Source: Limnephilus marmoratus
Lineage: Eukaryota > Arthropoda > Insecta > Trichoptera > Limnephilidae
DNA: 64,000 nucleotides
Assembly (NCBI GenBank): GCA_917880885.1
Contig: OU862918.1
Location: 28,791,988-28,855,987 of the forward strand
Direction: 5' to 3'
The translations under genes and the position numbers were made by a program. Below the pieces are notes generated by a model, which was given only the letters and a program-made list of their open reading frames with translations, had not been told where the DNA came from and made no database searches. Shown here in pieces: positions 20,148 through 31,885 of the stretch (positions are counted from its first letter, which is position 1; each line of letters begins with the position of its first letter).

Positions 20148-20468
20148 GATCCATGGCTTTTAAAAAACAAATCAATCGCCCAGTTGATTAGTCAGACATC
20201 TCCAAAAAATGAAACTTTAATAGAGTATCCAGTTATATGTAAAAGTGTATCCTCTATTTTCCATTTTTGCATAAGAATATTTTCCGCTTATAATGGGTGG
20301 TAGTAGGAGTTTTTAAAACATTATCAGGTTATTAGGAACTCTGGAAAGCTTGCCTTGATCCATGGATTTTAAAAAACAAATCAATCGCCCAGTTGATTAG
20401 TCAGACATCTCCAAAAAATGAAACTTTAATAGAGTATCCAGTTATATGTAAAAGTGTACCCTCTATTT
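20148..20468 (+). repeat. 112-bp direct repeats flanking a 97-bp segment
   Basis: 20148-20259 and 20357-20468 (GATCCATGG ... CCTCTATTT) are almost identical. Between them sits the 97-bp segment that also occurs at 17194-17290. Confidence 0.85.
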
Positions 20469-21073
20469 GGTTCAAAACTCAGATTGCTCAAAAACACCAC
20501 CAAATCAATTACGATACAGAAAAACTTGTAGTGAATTTAACAAAAATATTGAAGTTTTCTGGGTGACTAGTAAGATATTTCAAAATGTCAAACTAATGTA
20601 CCGAACCGTTATTCCCGGTGTTTTTATAGAACATATCTAATATGTAAATACGTATACATGCGTACATTGCACGTGTAAATAATATTTTATCTATGGTAAG
20701 CATTCGAATATTGCTTTCCTTAATATCTCAAAAGTATTAGTATTTGAAGATGTCTGACTAATCCACTGGAAGTTCGAAACATTGTCAATTTTATTTATTA
20801 AATAATTATAATTTTTAGCTGACGAATTAGAATCAGATATTTACCTTTCCAATGAAGACCTTAAGCGAATCAAAAATTGGTACAAGCAAGCACTTTATTA
20901 TGTTTAGGATCAAACCAAAGATGTTGATTGAAGGAAACTGTTGGAAGGTCCAAAAAAATATATTTTTTTTTATATTTTATAAAACGCAAACCTTTAGAAA
21001 TGTATCAAATAAATTAAAAATCAATTAAAAAAGGTCTGCAAAACAATTGCAATAAAGATCGAAAATCAACTTT
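20469..21073. other. No gene recognised
   Basis: AT-rich; no open frame, terminal repeats or RNA gene seen. Confidence 0.5.
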
Positions 21074-21690
21074 TTTTCCGGTCAGCAACGTAAGCAGATA
21101 TATGCGTTAAAAATACGACAGCAGTCAAGTACAATAAGCGTGTTTATACATCAACGCGTGTGTCTCCATAGAAATCGTTCCAACTCCGTTATTCTTTTAG
21201 TGACATCCCTAAAACAAAAAGTAAAAGGCCGATAGTGGATTAATCTGTACATCCCTATCAAGTTGTCAATAGAATATACATAACAAGAATATTCTGTCAT
21301 TCGCGCAGTCTGACAAATAATTTTACCCGCCAAATTGTTAATTTTTATTAAATATTTTTATATGAAATGATAAAAAAAGTGAGGTGACAAAAGTGTTTAT
21401 TATACATTTATACAATAGAATAAGTATTGTTGTTTACATAATCTGTGATTTTAGTACCGTTTTCACATAAAAAACATCACGTGAGTCATTTTTACATTTT
21501 TTTAATGTTTTCATTCTAAATTTTAATATTTACAAATGTTAATATTTATTTGTAATATAAGAATTCGAATGCTTATTTTGTAACATTTTTAAAACAGTTT
21601 TTTTCTATTCGACTACGTTCAGAAATGTTTCATTTATAGAGCTTTAATTGTGAAGCGGTAATAACACAAAGTTTTCGTAAAATGTCATTT
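21074..21690 (+). repeat. Direct copy of the repeat at 742-1430
   Basis: Shares AAGCAGATATATGCGTT, GCAGTCAAGTACAATAAGCG, CTCCGTTATTCTTTTAGTG and the AT-rich remainder, with a short deletion of the GC-rich part near 1030-1065. Located just outside the EcKL-1 gene. Confidence 0.8.
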
Positions 21691-22552
21691 CGTGTAAACA
21701 CAAAATTCCGTACTTTTCGAATAATGTCTAAAAAAAACTAAATATTTTGAGCAACTGATTTAAAACTTTGAAGAAAGACTGAACTTTTTGCAAAACCCAT
21801 TTACAAAACAGAACAGAAGCTGTTAAATATTTTTACCTTAATTTTTTTGCTTTTTTATTTAGTTAAAGCCCGGGGCCGCAGGAAATGGGCTCGCGGGCCG
21901 CTGGTTGGTTGCTCATCACACGCCACTGTGCTAAATGGTGTGCACTTCTCAAAAACATAAACTATACACAAGCCCACTTTCCTTCCTTCATTGCGATAAA
22001 ACCGAAGTATACGAACAAATTAAAATCGAAAGATGACCTCATTATCTATGTCTAATATAGACTCAATCAGTTCGACTAATTAGTTGAAAAGCAAGCCCGT
22101 CGTAATTTGTGTTACGTGGGAACAATTTTTATTTCTGTTAGTGACCTACTTTCGGAAAATTATAACCGTTGTAATAAAGTAAAAAAAAATCTAATTTTAT
22201 TTTTTGCAATTCTCCCTCCATAAGATCGCTATCCCTACTTTGAAAATTACTGATCTAGCAAATTAAACTATGAGAATGAGTATTTACCTATTTTAATGAT
22301 TCTATGAAGCAAGAAAATTTGCCCTTGGCTTAGAAAACATAGTAACATTGAAATAATTATCTGTCAACTTACGTATATTGCATAATTAAAACAACTGCGT
22401 GATAAAATGCAACATGACAATTAGGTCAATTGGATATTCACATCTGCATGGCCATGCATATAGTATTTGCTTCAATAATGCATTGATGATGCATTTTGTG
22501 TATTAATTGTTTTGTATTTAATTCGTAGAACTCCATTTAATTTTAATTTAAT
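21691..22552. other. No gene recognised
   Basis: A GC-rich island around 21868-21900 (AAGCCCGGGGCCGCAGG) resembles the ends of TTAA-type repeats; the rest shows nothing. Confidence 0.45.
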
Positions 22553-23208
22553 TTAACCTTTACCTGCTGACGTAGGGCCGCTCAGGCCCATCAAAAGAAT
22601 AATATGGAAATACTCCACTCCCTTGCGCGTTACGAATACACCGCTTCCATTAGTTTTAAATTTAGTGACGCCAGAGCCGTAAGTTTTAAATTTTTAAAAT
22701 TTAAAACTTACTTAAAATGTAAAATTTCTGTAAGTAAATTAATTTCAATTTTTTTTGCGGGCCTCTCTAACCCATCGTCAGTACCAGTACCTACTTACGT
22801 GACTTTTTAAAGTTGATTTTTACAATATAAAAATAAACATAAATAACTTTACTAAAGTTTTATATGTAGATATAGTTTATTCGAGACACTATTGAAATAT
22901 TATAATAAAAGTAAGTTCATTGTTTTTATTTAGTTTAATAGATAATGCAGACTGATTTCTGATCTCAAGTGATTTTTGCCAAAAATTATTACATAATATC
23001 CAAATCGTCAAATATAAGTTACTTAACAATAAAAAAGTATTTTATTTTATTTTATTAAAATATACTTAAATTGTCTAATAAATAATCATTTGGACCCCAA
23101 AATTTTCGTGGATCTTTAATATATAAACATTATTTTAAAGTAACGGGCCGCCCACGCCCCACGTCAGAGGATACGTAAAATAAAATCACGTCAAGAGTTA
23201 AAGGTTAA
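22553..23208. mobile_element. TTAA MITE, family CCTTTAACTGCTGACG, copy A
   Basis: Left end TTAACCTTTACCTGCTGACG, right end CGTCAAGAGTTAAAGGTTAA. TTAA at both borders indicates piggyBac-type insertion. A better-preserved copy is at 26632-27183. Internal sequence shared includes AAAATAAACATAAA and TTTTATATGT. No coding frame. Confidence 0.8.
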
Positions 23209-23279
23209 TTTAAATCACAGTTTGAAAATGTAAGCCGAAACAGCTGTAACAAAAATACTCACAGAACATTTCATTTTCA

Positions 23280-23875
23280 TTTAATATAATATAATATACA
23301 ATACGGCATTATAGGATGGGGCGGTACATATAAAAATCAAACACAAACAATTTACATATCACAAAAACTAATAATAAAAATAATTTTAAAAAAAACCCTA
23401 CTCATATTCGTCAGAACTTTTATTCAAACAATTTAAGGTCAGAAAATTAAGTGCATTATACTTTTATCATGCAACATTACAAATTTATAAAGATCATATT
23501 AAAAATCAAGTTGCACCCTTTAAAAATAACAGAAGTCTTAGACAAACATCAATACTTCCCACTCCAAAATGTAAAAAAAAAATTGGACAATTGAGTCATA
23601 AATATCTCGGAGCAAATTTTTTTAATTCATTACCAGAAAAAATTAGAAACATGAATACCAATATAAAAAGTTTTAAAACTCACCTAAAAAATTATACTGA
23701 AAACTTAAACTGAATGATATTAAAAAAGCAATACAATAACACCCCCCCATACACACAAGCCTTGCTTAATTATGGGGGTACATCAAATATTCTACTATGT
23801 AATTAATTACTGTATAAAATTTATTTGTAATTTATGTACCTTCTATTACTAATAAAAAAAATTAAAAAAAAATAT
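23280..23875 (+). pseudogene. LINE 3'-terminal coding fragment
   Basis: YGIIGWGGTYKNQTQTIYIS in one frame and, after a frame change near the A run at 23390, KPYSYSSELLFKQFKVRKLS and KYLGANFFNSLPEKIRN in another, are the conserved C-terminus of a CR1/Jockey-type LINE protein. The stop is near 23713 and the 3' region ends A-rich at 23875. Confidence 0.65.
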
Positions 23876-24433
23876 TTAAGTGTTCAGAGGGGTGATTCTG
23901 CATTTTTTGCAACAGTGTAAGAGCGACAGTGGCAGCAACAGTTTGGCAAAGTACCTATTGTTCAAATTTCTCGGCGACCGGGTTTCCTCTTCAAGACCTC
24001 CGTAGATTTCTTCAAACTTCCTCGTCGAAGGTATGAGCGTTTTCATGAAGTGATTAAGTGAAGTGAAATCCAAACGCGACATTGTTGAACATACTTGTAA
24101 TTATGAGTTATTACGGCAGTGCTTGGTGATTAAAGAATCATTAGCATTTATAAATATATATGTATAACATACAATTGCAGTGTTTTTTATGCAACCAATA
24201 ATTTGAAAATAATTGTAAATATGTATGGTGGAGATAAACATTTGATTGTAAGTTATTAAGTAATTAGATATATCGCGGGGAATTACAAATGTCATTCCTT
24301 GAAAGAACATCCATCGTTACGATGCGAAACGGTCAATCTTATCTTCTTTGACGACATAACGACGCGTTTTTTTTCCTTCTCTAAAATTGGCAAACTTGGA
24401 TGAAGATGCAATAGGTAGTCCAGGCCCTGGACT

Positions 24434-25476
24434 CAGCGCCGGATCTGCCATACGTTCAAAAACGTGCAAAAACCTGGCGCCTACTCCGAAGGGGCGCCGT
24501 GAGAAAATAAATATTGTATTAAAATTTAGTTATAATATTCCCTGAATCGTTTAAAAATTACCCATAGTACGAAATAATTATTACGCTCTAGCAACACTTT
24601 CCAAAGAAACAGAATGCGCACGCATCAGGTTGGTATCAACGGCTTACGAATTTATAGTCAGTAACAGATTTTTTTTACAAATTCCATATATTTAGTTTAA
24701 ACGTAAGATCTATTTTTCCATATATCTTTTACCGTCTTTTACGACGAATAGGTGCGATCCAAATTCAAAAACTAATCACAGCGCGGTATTTTTGTTCGTA
24801 AGCCGTTGATACATACGTCAGTGTTTAGTGTTTGTTCACTCAACACAGGGGAAATGCAACGTACAAATTTGAGGTTATATTCTTATTATCACTGCTCACT
24901 GTCTCTCGTCGGGACTGCCTGTTTGCTAGTCAGAAGCTGTAGATGCTATTCTTGTGTTGTACGTTGCCATGAGAACGTATTTGTATTTGCTTTTTTTAAC
25001 ATTCGCGTAGGGTATATAGGCAGTAATTCTCAAGAATGTCTAATGGACCTAGTTCAGCGAAACCACCCGTATTGTCTCGTAACCTATATTTTAAATCATG
25101 GTACGGGCACAAACAAACAATTCGTTGTATTATTTTAAAGCATAACTTGCAAAGAGTTTTTCCTAAAATAATTAAAATAGCACCATAATTTATGTTTACC
25201 CAATATGTAGATTCAGAGAGTATAGGGCTCCTGGCGATCCTCTCTTTAAAAAAAAACGAGTGTGAGAGCTACCGCCAGGTCACTTAGAAAAGTTACACCC
25301 TTTATATGTCTTGATTTTATTTGATAAATTAGTGTAAAAAAAATTATCAATTACATAAAAAAAAATAAAAATTGGGGTGAACGAATTTTTAATCAAAATA
25401 AAAATGTGGTGGAGGGGGGGGGAGGCGCCATCAGTACCTACTGCACAGGGCGCCAGATTTCGTAGATCCGGCCCTG
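24434..25476 (+). mobile_element. hAT-like non-autonomous element, copy A
   Basis: Ends CAGCGCCGGATCTGCCA and (inverted) CAGGGCCGGATCTACGA. An inverted copy of nearly the same length is at 34541-35555 with a clear 8-bp target duplication. Here CCTGGACT occurs at the left edge and at 25480-25487, three bases beyond the right edge. Within it, GTATCAACGGCTTACGAA and its reverse complement bound 24632-24811 as an inner inverted repeat. A 110-codon open frame (24806-25138) survives in both copies but resembles nothing known. Confidence 0.8.
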
Positions 25477-25496
25477 CCTCCTGGACTCCAGGGTAT

Positions 25497-25727
25497 CTAG
25501 CATGGTCGATCGATAAGGATTGTATCGATAACTTTCGGTAACTTCTCATCGTTCCCTAGCATGACTGCACATCTCCAACGAATAAATAACAGTTCACATT
25601 GACTAAGTGTTCTTAATATATTCGACGTCAACTGTTGTTTGTACGTCAGCGATCCGCATGTGTCGTAGAGAACGATGAGAATTTACCGAAAGTTATTCTA
25701 TCAATCCTTATCAGTCGACCATGCTAG
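25497..25727. mobile_element. Palindromic MITE with about 62-bp arms
   Basis: CTAGCATGGTCGATCGATAA ... CTTCTCATCGTTCCCTA on the left is the near reverse complement of 25667-25727 on the right. No target duplication could be fixed. Confidence 0.7.
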
Positions 25728-26631
25728 AGGGCTGGTGTCTAAAACAAAAACCGTTATCTTAACTTTACGATTGGTTTCTTATTAATAACTTCTATAAAGA
25801 AAGCTTCTATAAATAAAATAACTCTAAGCATATTTATTTATTGTTTTTGTGTATGTTTTGTAAAACTATGGAAACTCGTGGTATAAGCGAGAAACTGATT
25901 CTGCGTCAAGTTTTTCGATCTGTTAATTTTGATTTTTTTTTTTACTTTTTCATTTTTTCCAACTTCTAAAGGGTTAAAAAACGGATATTAACCCCCTATT
26001 GACTTATTCAAATTTGATCTAAAAAATTCAAAGCTTATACAATCAATAAGTCATATACTCGTGCAATAATATCTGACGTGGAATCACCAGTTTACCGTTT
26101 GTACCAAAGATATTTAAATATAAGTAGACGTTTTTATTATGTGGGTCTGCGCTTCCGGGTGTCGCCGATATTGTTTACCAATTAACAAATAAACTAAAAG
26201 AACAAATAATTAACGAATAAACCAAACGAACGTTAAACTAAATGAACGAATTCTTTCCTTATTCAAAATATATTGTTAACCAATATTAATGCACATTTTT
26301 AAAAAATCAACGAAATGAACAAATTCTTTTTGTATGAAAACTACGCTAATTAGCGCGTAGTCCGGCGACAGTTGCGCGGACACCATAGCATATCTCCTTC
26401 TGTATTTGAATATCTTTGGTTTGTACCCACGAGTTTTCGAACGCCGTGTATTTTATCATATACATTATATAAATAAAGTGACAAACTGTTCGCCCTTTGA
26501 AAGCAATTGTCAAAACAGTTTGATATTGCATTCGGAAGGTTAAACAGCTGTCACGCTTAAAAATAACAACGATGGATACCTAATTAATAACAGGACTGTA
26601 AAAAGCAATTTGGACGATACAAATAATGGAT
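25728..26631. other. No gene recognised
   Basis: AT-rich; no convincing coding frame or repeat boundary. Confidence 0.5.
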
Positions 26632-27183
26632 TTAACCTTTAACTGCTGACGTGGGGTCCGGTCCGTCCTAGCAACAATAATAATATGGAAATACTCCCCT
26701 CCCCCGTGCGCGATGCACACTCCGCTTCCAGTAGCTTCGAATCTAGTGATGCTTGAACTGTAAGATTTAAATTTAAAAAAATTTAAGTTAAATTTCTCTC
26801 AATACTTTTCAATTTCAGACCCGTTGTCAGTACTTACGTGACTATTTTAAAGATGAATTTTACTATATAAAAATAAACATAAACAACTTTACAAAAGTTT
26901 TATATGTTTAGTTTGTTAGAAACACTATTGAAATATTATAATAAAAGTTAGTTCATTTTTTTATTTAGTTTAATAGATAATACAGATTGATTTCTGATCG
27001 CAAGTGATTTTTGCCGAAAAAAATTGTATAATATCCACATTGTCAAATATAAGTTACTGGACAGTAAAAAAAGAATTTTATTTAATTTAAATTGTCTAAT
27101 AAATAATAATCCGGATTTCAAAATTTTCATGGATCTCTAATATATAAACATTTAAAGTATCACGTCAGCAGTTAAAGGTTAAA
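26632..27183. mobile_element. TTAA MITE, family CCTTTAACTGCTGACG, copy B
   Basis: Left TTAACCTTTAACTGCTGACG and right CGTCAGCAGTTAAAGGTTAA are perfect reverse complements over 20 bp, with TTAA at each border. 552 bp; non-coding; related to 22553-23208. Confidence 0.9.
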
Positions 27184-27747
27184 GGTCCTAAAGTGTTCTA
27201 TTCTGAGAGCTCTCCCTCGTGAAATTTTCAGAGTTCTGTCTAAATGTTTTATATTTTCAGCTAGATTATTGCCATCAATGGATATGAATTAAATATTACA
27301 AAATTAGAGATAAAATTCTAACACTTAATTACTCATTCAGAAAAAAGAGATTTTTTACAGCATAAGCCGGGTAGTAATTGCCAATTGGTTAATAAAAAAC
27401 ATTCGAAAAATATGAAAGTACTAAGCAACAATAGTAATCGTCAAAACCGTAAAAAGCGACAAACAACATAAAAAATTTAACGACGCGCAACGTCGTAAAA
27501 CTATTATTTCTTTGATTTATTATGAGGCGAAAAACAGTAGTGAACAACGTATTGTAGACTTGGCATAGTGAACAGATTATTAAAAAAGAAAATTGGTTCA
27601 TATTTCGGTGCGAGAACAGTACATACTAAACTTATTTATCTACTGTTTGTTTTCTATTTAAGGGTAAGTTCAGTATCGCCCTGGTGACCACGTTCGTGAC
27701 ATTGGTTGACAAGAAGAATGGAAAATCTGGGTCTTCACAATCTGTCA

Positions 27748-28497
27748 TTAACCCTTAATTTACACGGTAGGTCCCTGAGACTCCAATGAAAACTTTCAGC
27801 ACTCATAAAACAGTTAGTTTTTGGAATTACAAATTATGCGTTCGAGTACCTTCACGCAACGCATGGGAATGCGCCAAACACGGGGGAAAGAGGACGTCGA
27901 TGCACGCGGCTCCGATTAGTAGGTAATCACGCTAGTGGAGTCCGTGGGACTCCGCCGGGATATTAATGTTATAGTGTTACCCTACTATACTGAACAATTG
28001 AACAATACTATACTGACTATATTGAACAAAAAAATCAAAAAAAAGAATCATGTTTTTTTTTTTGCTTTTTATAAGAATTGATTATGTTTTTGTTATATTT
28101 CTTTAAAAATTACTTTGAAAAATTATTTCGTTTTTGAAATGTTGAGTGTCGTAATTGTGTTACAAAAAGTGCCATATTCTAGAAGTTCCTTAATAAAAGG
28201 CTGTGATTCTATAAATTTAAGTAAAAACCTAAGCCATTGAAAAACGAAATATATAATTTTTTTTTTAATGTTCTTTATTCAGTAAAGTTTATACATTACA
28301 GTAAATGGATAATTTTTTGGCCATCACACTAGGCACATGCCCGTGTTGTAGTGGCCAATAATAAATTAATATAACTAACATTTCTTTTAAAAAAGTGTTT
28401 ATATCATGTTAAATTTACGAATTTATTTCCGGGAGTCCTAGGGCTACACCAGGTAAATTATGAATGTATGTTGTTACCGGGTAAATGAAGGGTTAAA
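27748..28497. mobile_element. TTAA MITE, family TTAACCCTT, with nested LINE end
   Basis: Left TTAACCCTTAATTTACACGG and right (inverted) TTAACCCTTCATTTACCCGG. TTAA at each border. A LINE 3' end (28260-28370, minus) is inserted inside. Confidence 0.75.
28260..28370 (-). repeat. LINE 3'-end fragment
   Basis: TTTTTTTTAATGTTCTTTATT, then GCCATCACACTAGGCACATG and TGTTGTAGTGGCC: the 3'-end family of 13636-13697 on the minus strand. Confidence 0.6.
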
Positions 28498-28902
28498 ACA
28501 ACGCAAAATCCATTTGATATAACTTGGAAATTTAGATGTAGGCAGTAGGCACCTTCGACTCTGGAGTGAGATGCAAATATTCAACTTTTCTTTATTACAG
28601 TTGATTTTCAAAAATTCATAAAATATTTATTTGTTTTGGCTCAACCGGGATTTAAGCCCACAAAGACAAGGCCCTGAGCCAAAGATCTTCCCGATTTGCC
28701 AAGGAAGTCGAAATAATGTTGAATGACACTATCTGATCGACCCTCTGGAACGTGCAGAAAATAATATTTTTTCATTCAAAATTAATGAATAGTTTTAACC
28801 ACTGTTATTGTTTACAAAACCAACATGTTGTAATCAGTGCTTACTTCATCAGTTTTGTAAACCCTGATAAAGTAAGGATTGCTAAGTAAGCACTACTATA
28901 TG

Positions 28903-29000
28903 TAAAATCGACCACCATAACACGAGCATGTGCCTAGCATGGTGGTCAAACAATCGACAAATTATGTAATCATTCAAAGTAATGATAAGAAAAAAAAAAT
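28903..29000 (+). repeat. LINE 3'-end fragment
   Basis: CGACCACCATAACACGAGC ... GCATGGTGGTCAAAC then an A-rich end. It lies 135 bp beyond the EcKL-2 stop codon, so it may form part of that gene's 3' region. The gap 28498-28902 shows only a tRNA-like fragment near 28640-28690. Confidence 0.6.
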
Positions 29001-29134
29001 TAAATTGTTTATGAAACACGTTTGTTTTTTTAAACAGTAAAAGTGGTTAAAACTGAGTATATTATTAATTTTGAATTAAAATGGTGCCACAAAATAAGTT
29101 TGCTGTGTTTGAAAAGTTTACTTTTGATTTGCAA

Positions 29135-29563
29135 CTAAATCATACCGAATTTAATGAAATCCTTCACGACTCCATTCATTCTTTCAACTGCAGCCTCGGA
29201 GATTTTGACTTCATTCGAACCAATTCGATTATTTGCTCCTACTACATCTCCCAGATCTATAACATCCTCTTTCGACCCTGAACTGAGAGGGATTACGACC
29301 ATAGACCAAAGCAGTCCAATTAGCAGTTTTTCCTTGGTGTGCTGTTTGTATATTTCTACGGGGTAGCACTTGTTGACGTCGCACCCCAGTAGTGCAAGCC
29401 TCAAGCCGAGAGCCTTGTGGTACTCCTCCATGATGTTTTCCAAGTATTTGCCCCTGAACTCCTCGTCAGTGCTGGTGAATATGAGGTAGGCGAGGTCTGT
29501 GATAGGTGAAGCATATCGCACGAGTTGCCAATCCAGAAAGATGACGTCTACAGGCTTTTCTCC
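29135..29563 (-). CDS. EcKinase-like (EcKL) protein 2, exon 2
   Basis: Starts after ATTTTTCAG (29564-29566 on the plus strand) in phase 0 and encodes residues 268-409 with the stop at 29137-29135. Carries the metal-binding LDWQ motif (D278 in VIFLDWQLVRYASP) and the C-lobe TDLAYLIFTSTDEEF. The 161-codon open frame to 29620 is an extension into the intron; the acceptor and alignment to EcKL-1 fix the exon start. Confidence 0.92.
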   Translation of the reverse strand, partial: GEKPVDVIFLDWQLVRYASPITDLAYLIFTSTDEEFRGKYLENIMEEYHKALGLRLALLGCDVNKCYPVEIYKQHTKEKLLIGLLWSMVVIPLSSGSKEDVIDLGDVVGANNRIGSNEVKISEAAVERMNGVVKDFIKFGMI

Positions 29564-29924
29564 CTGAAAAATAATCGAAACATATAAAAATAAATTATTT
29601 ATATTATTCCAATTGAGCATTCGAACAACTAAATTAAGATGTGTGTCCTTTAATTACTGATTCATCAGCTTATTTGAAGTAAAATACGTAGAAGGTCTAC
29701 GATGACACTTTTATTCAATTGTGGTTTATTTATAAACATAATGGGATGGTGCGTACCTCGTGGTACAAGTGGACTGACCTGAATCTGGACTAACTACAGA
29801 AAAATTGATAAGTTTTTAAATCCATTAGCATAATTATGTATGGTGTTGTATCCCCCCAGCTTACCTACTTACACTGTTAGGTAGTTAGTTAGTAAGGTTA
29901 TTAAGGGAATTGTGTTTATCTCAC
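29564..29924 (-). other. EcKL-2 intron, 361 bp
   Basis: GTGAGA donor at 29924 and TTTTTCAG acceptor; phase 0, identical position to the EcKL-1 intron. No insertions recognised. Confidence 0.9.
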
Positions 29925-30725
29925 CTCGTAATTGAATACAAAGTTGTTGCACCAACAGTCTCCATGTGTGATGATGTTAAACGTTCTATCTTTGCCATCA
30001 TTGTCGAGGAAATCGTTCAACTTCCCCAAAAGATTAACACTAAACTTTTTGAGTCTTTCAGCGCTGAGTGGATCCTTCATAACCATCACAGCTCTTGCAA
30101 AAGATTCGTCGAACATGTTTCCCGAGCTTTCAGTAAATTTCTGCGAATTAATCACGGACTCTGAAAGTTGGCGGAAGTTGGCTGGCTGTTTTTCTTTCAT
30201 GGCGTAAGACAAAGCGTGATAATTGGCTAGCTTATTAACAATGAGCGTCATGTGTTCATAATCAAAAGATTTCAAACGATCGAACATCTTAAAACCTCTC
30301 ACATTCAAATCTTCCAAAGCTAAAAATTCAAGAAGATTTTGCGAACAGCAACCGAAACATTTTGCTAATTTAAAACACTGATTTTCTGGGATTTTTGCAT
30401 ATTCCTGCAGTGTATTCAACGCAGGAAATATCACCGAGTACACATGAACCTCCATTCCATAAAATTTGTTGATTGGTATAACATTCCTCATGGTTTCGTC
30501 CGGTGGAGTCTTGATGATCAAATGAAGTGGCTGCTTATTTTCACTCTTTCCGTTTTCCTCAATTTTTACACGAAAGATAATACCGAGGAAGTTGTCACCC
30601 TTTTCCGAACCACTGCTTACAGTTACACGGTAATCAACAAACTTTTCCCGTTTTGCAATATTTTCGATAGCATTTTTAATGTTGTCTGTCGGTAAGTTTA
30701 TGCCTTGAGATTTCCCGGTCATCAT
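29925..30725 (-). CDS. EcKinase-like (EcKL) protein 2, exon 1
   Basis: Encodes residues 1-267 of a 409-residue small-molecule kinase, paralogue of EcKL-1. Shows the ATP-site lysine in LIIKTPP (K72), GDNFLG near residues 43-48, and the catalytic loop HGDCWCNN (254-261). Two adjacent ATGs (30725 and 30722) can start it; the first is taken. The exon ends TACGAG|GTGAGA. An initiator-like TCAGT at 30782-30778 and a weak TATA (AATATAC near 30815-30809) lie upstream. The gene converges with EcKL-1, whose 3' end is about 9 kb away. No inactivating change seen; substrate unknown. Confidence 0.93.
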
Positions 30726-30829
30726 TGATTTTGTATAAGGTGCTCGAAAATTTTAAGTACACGAAGAGCTTTAACTCACTGAATTGAATGAAACAAACAC
30801 ACTGGTCAGTATATTGTTGAACGACTAGT

Positions 30830-31700
30830 CAATTTTATCATAATTACAGAACGAGGCAGTCATTATCTTATTTGCGTTCTAATACTAAGGGACTGCAAGC
30901 AGAACATTGTAATATTGTGCAGGTAGCAAAAATTTTCCTTGACGTATGTATGATCTGAGGACAGGAATTATAAGAAGTTAGTTCAACGAATGCAGAATAA
31001 GAAGCCAATTTACGTTTTCATAATACCTACATGTTTCTTTTATTGAAAGATTGTAGTGTTTAACCCTCATTGGTTCAATTTTATGTTTATTCTTATTATT
31101 CTTGCAATGCGATATTTTAAAAAAAATTGTAAAATGCGCTGCTCTTCCTATGTTTGTCAGTAAGTTAATTTTAATAATTGTCACTCTATATGTTTAAAAT
31201 GAAAAGATGCAATATGATGAAGAATGATTATTATACTATAGGTACTAAAGTAAGTACGATTCAAAGATCTTACATATTCTTAATCAAACATACTCACAGG
31301 AACTTAGGCATACTCAAACAAATCGAGTACAAAACAAAGATATAACATAATTATTTACGATAAAGTACATAGTATATATCAATATATCAGACTATAAATA
31401 GGTTGAGTCTTGAGTGATACTACAGAAAGTAATATAAAAGTTGTGAACAAATTAATAATATCTACTCGAATTCTCAAAACAAATGTGGAACTATACAACA
31501 CTATATAAATATTATAATGATGTACCTAAGTATTAAATATTACAATAATATATATATAATAATAATATTAAAAAACATAAAAGGCCAAGAAAACACACTT
31601 TAACAACACCAGATCTAACCAGGATGACATTATGAATATAACCAAATTTAAAACAATTTTTGGACAAATAAACAACACACACCTTTCCATTTGATAATAT
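30830..31700. other. No gene recognised
   Basis: AT-rich intergenic sequence upstream of EcKL-2. A CAGGGTGTCTCAAAAG motif at 31719 looks like a transposon end but has no partner I could find. Confidence 0.45.
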
Positions 31701-31885
31701 ATATTATATATATACAGGGTGTCTCAAAAGAAAGTTGATATTTAGTGGATCGATTTTAAAAAAGTAAGGGTTCTATCGAAAAAATGTTTATTAAATACTA
31801 AAATACACCCATAGATAAAATCATCTCCCCCTAACTGTCGAAATAGATATATATCTTATCCACATTAAATTTAACAGACAAAATC

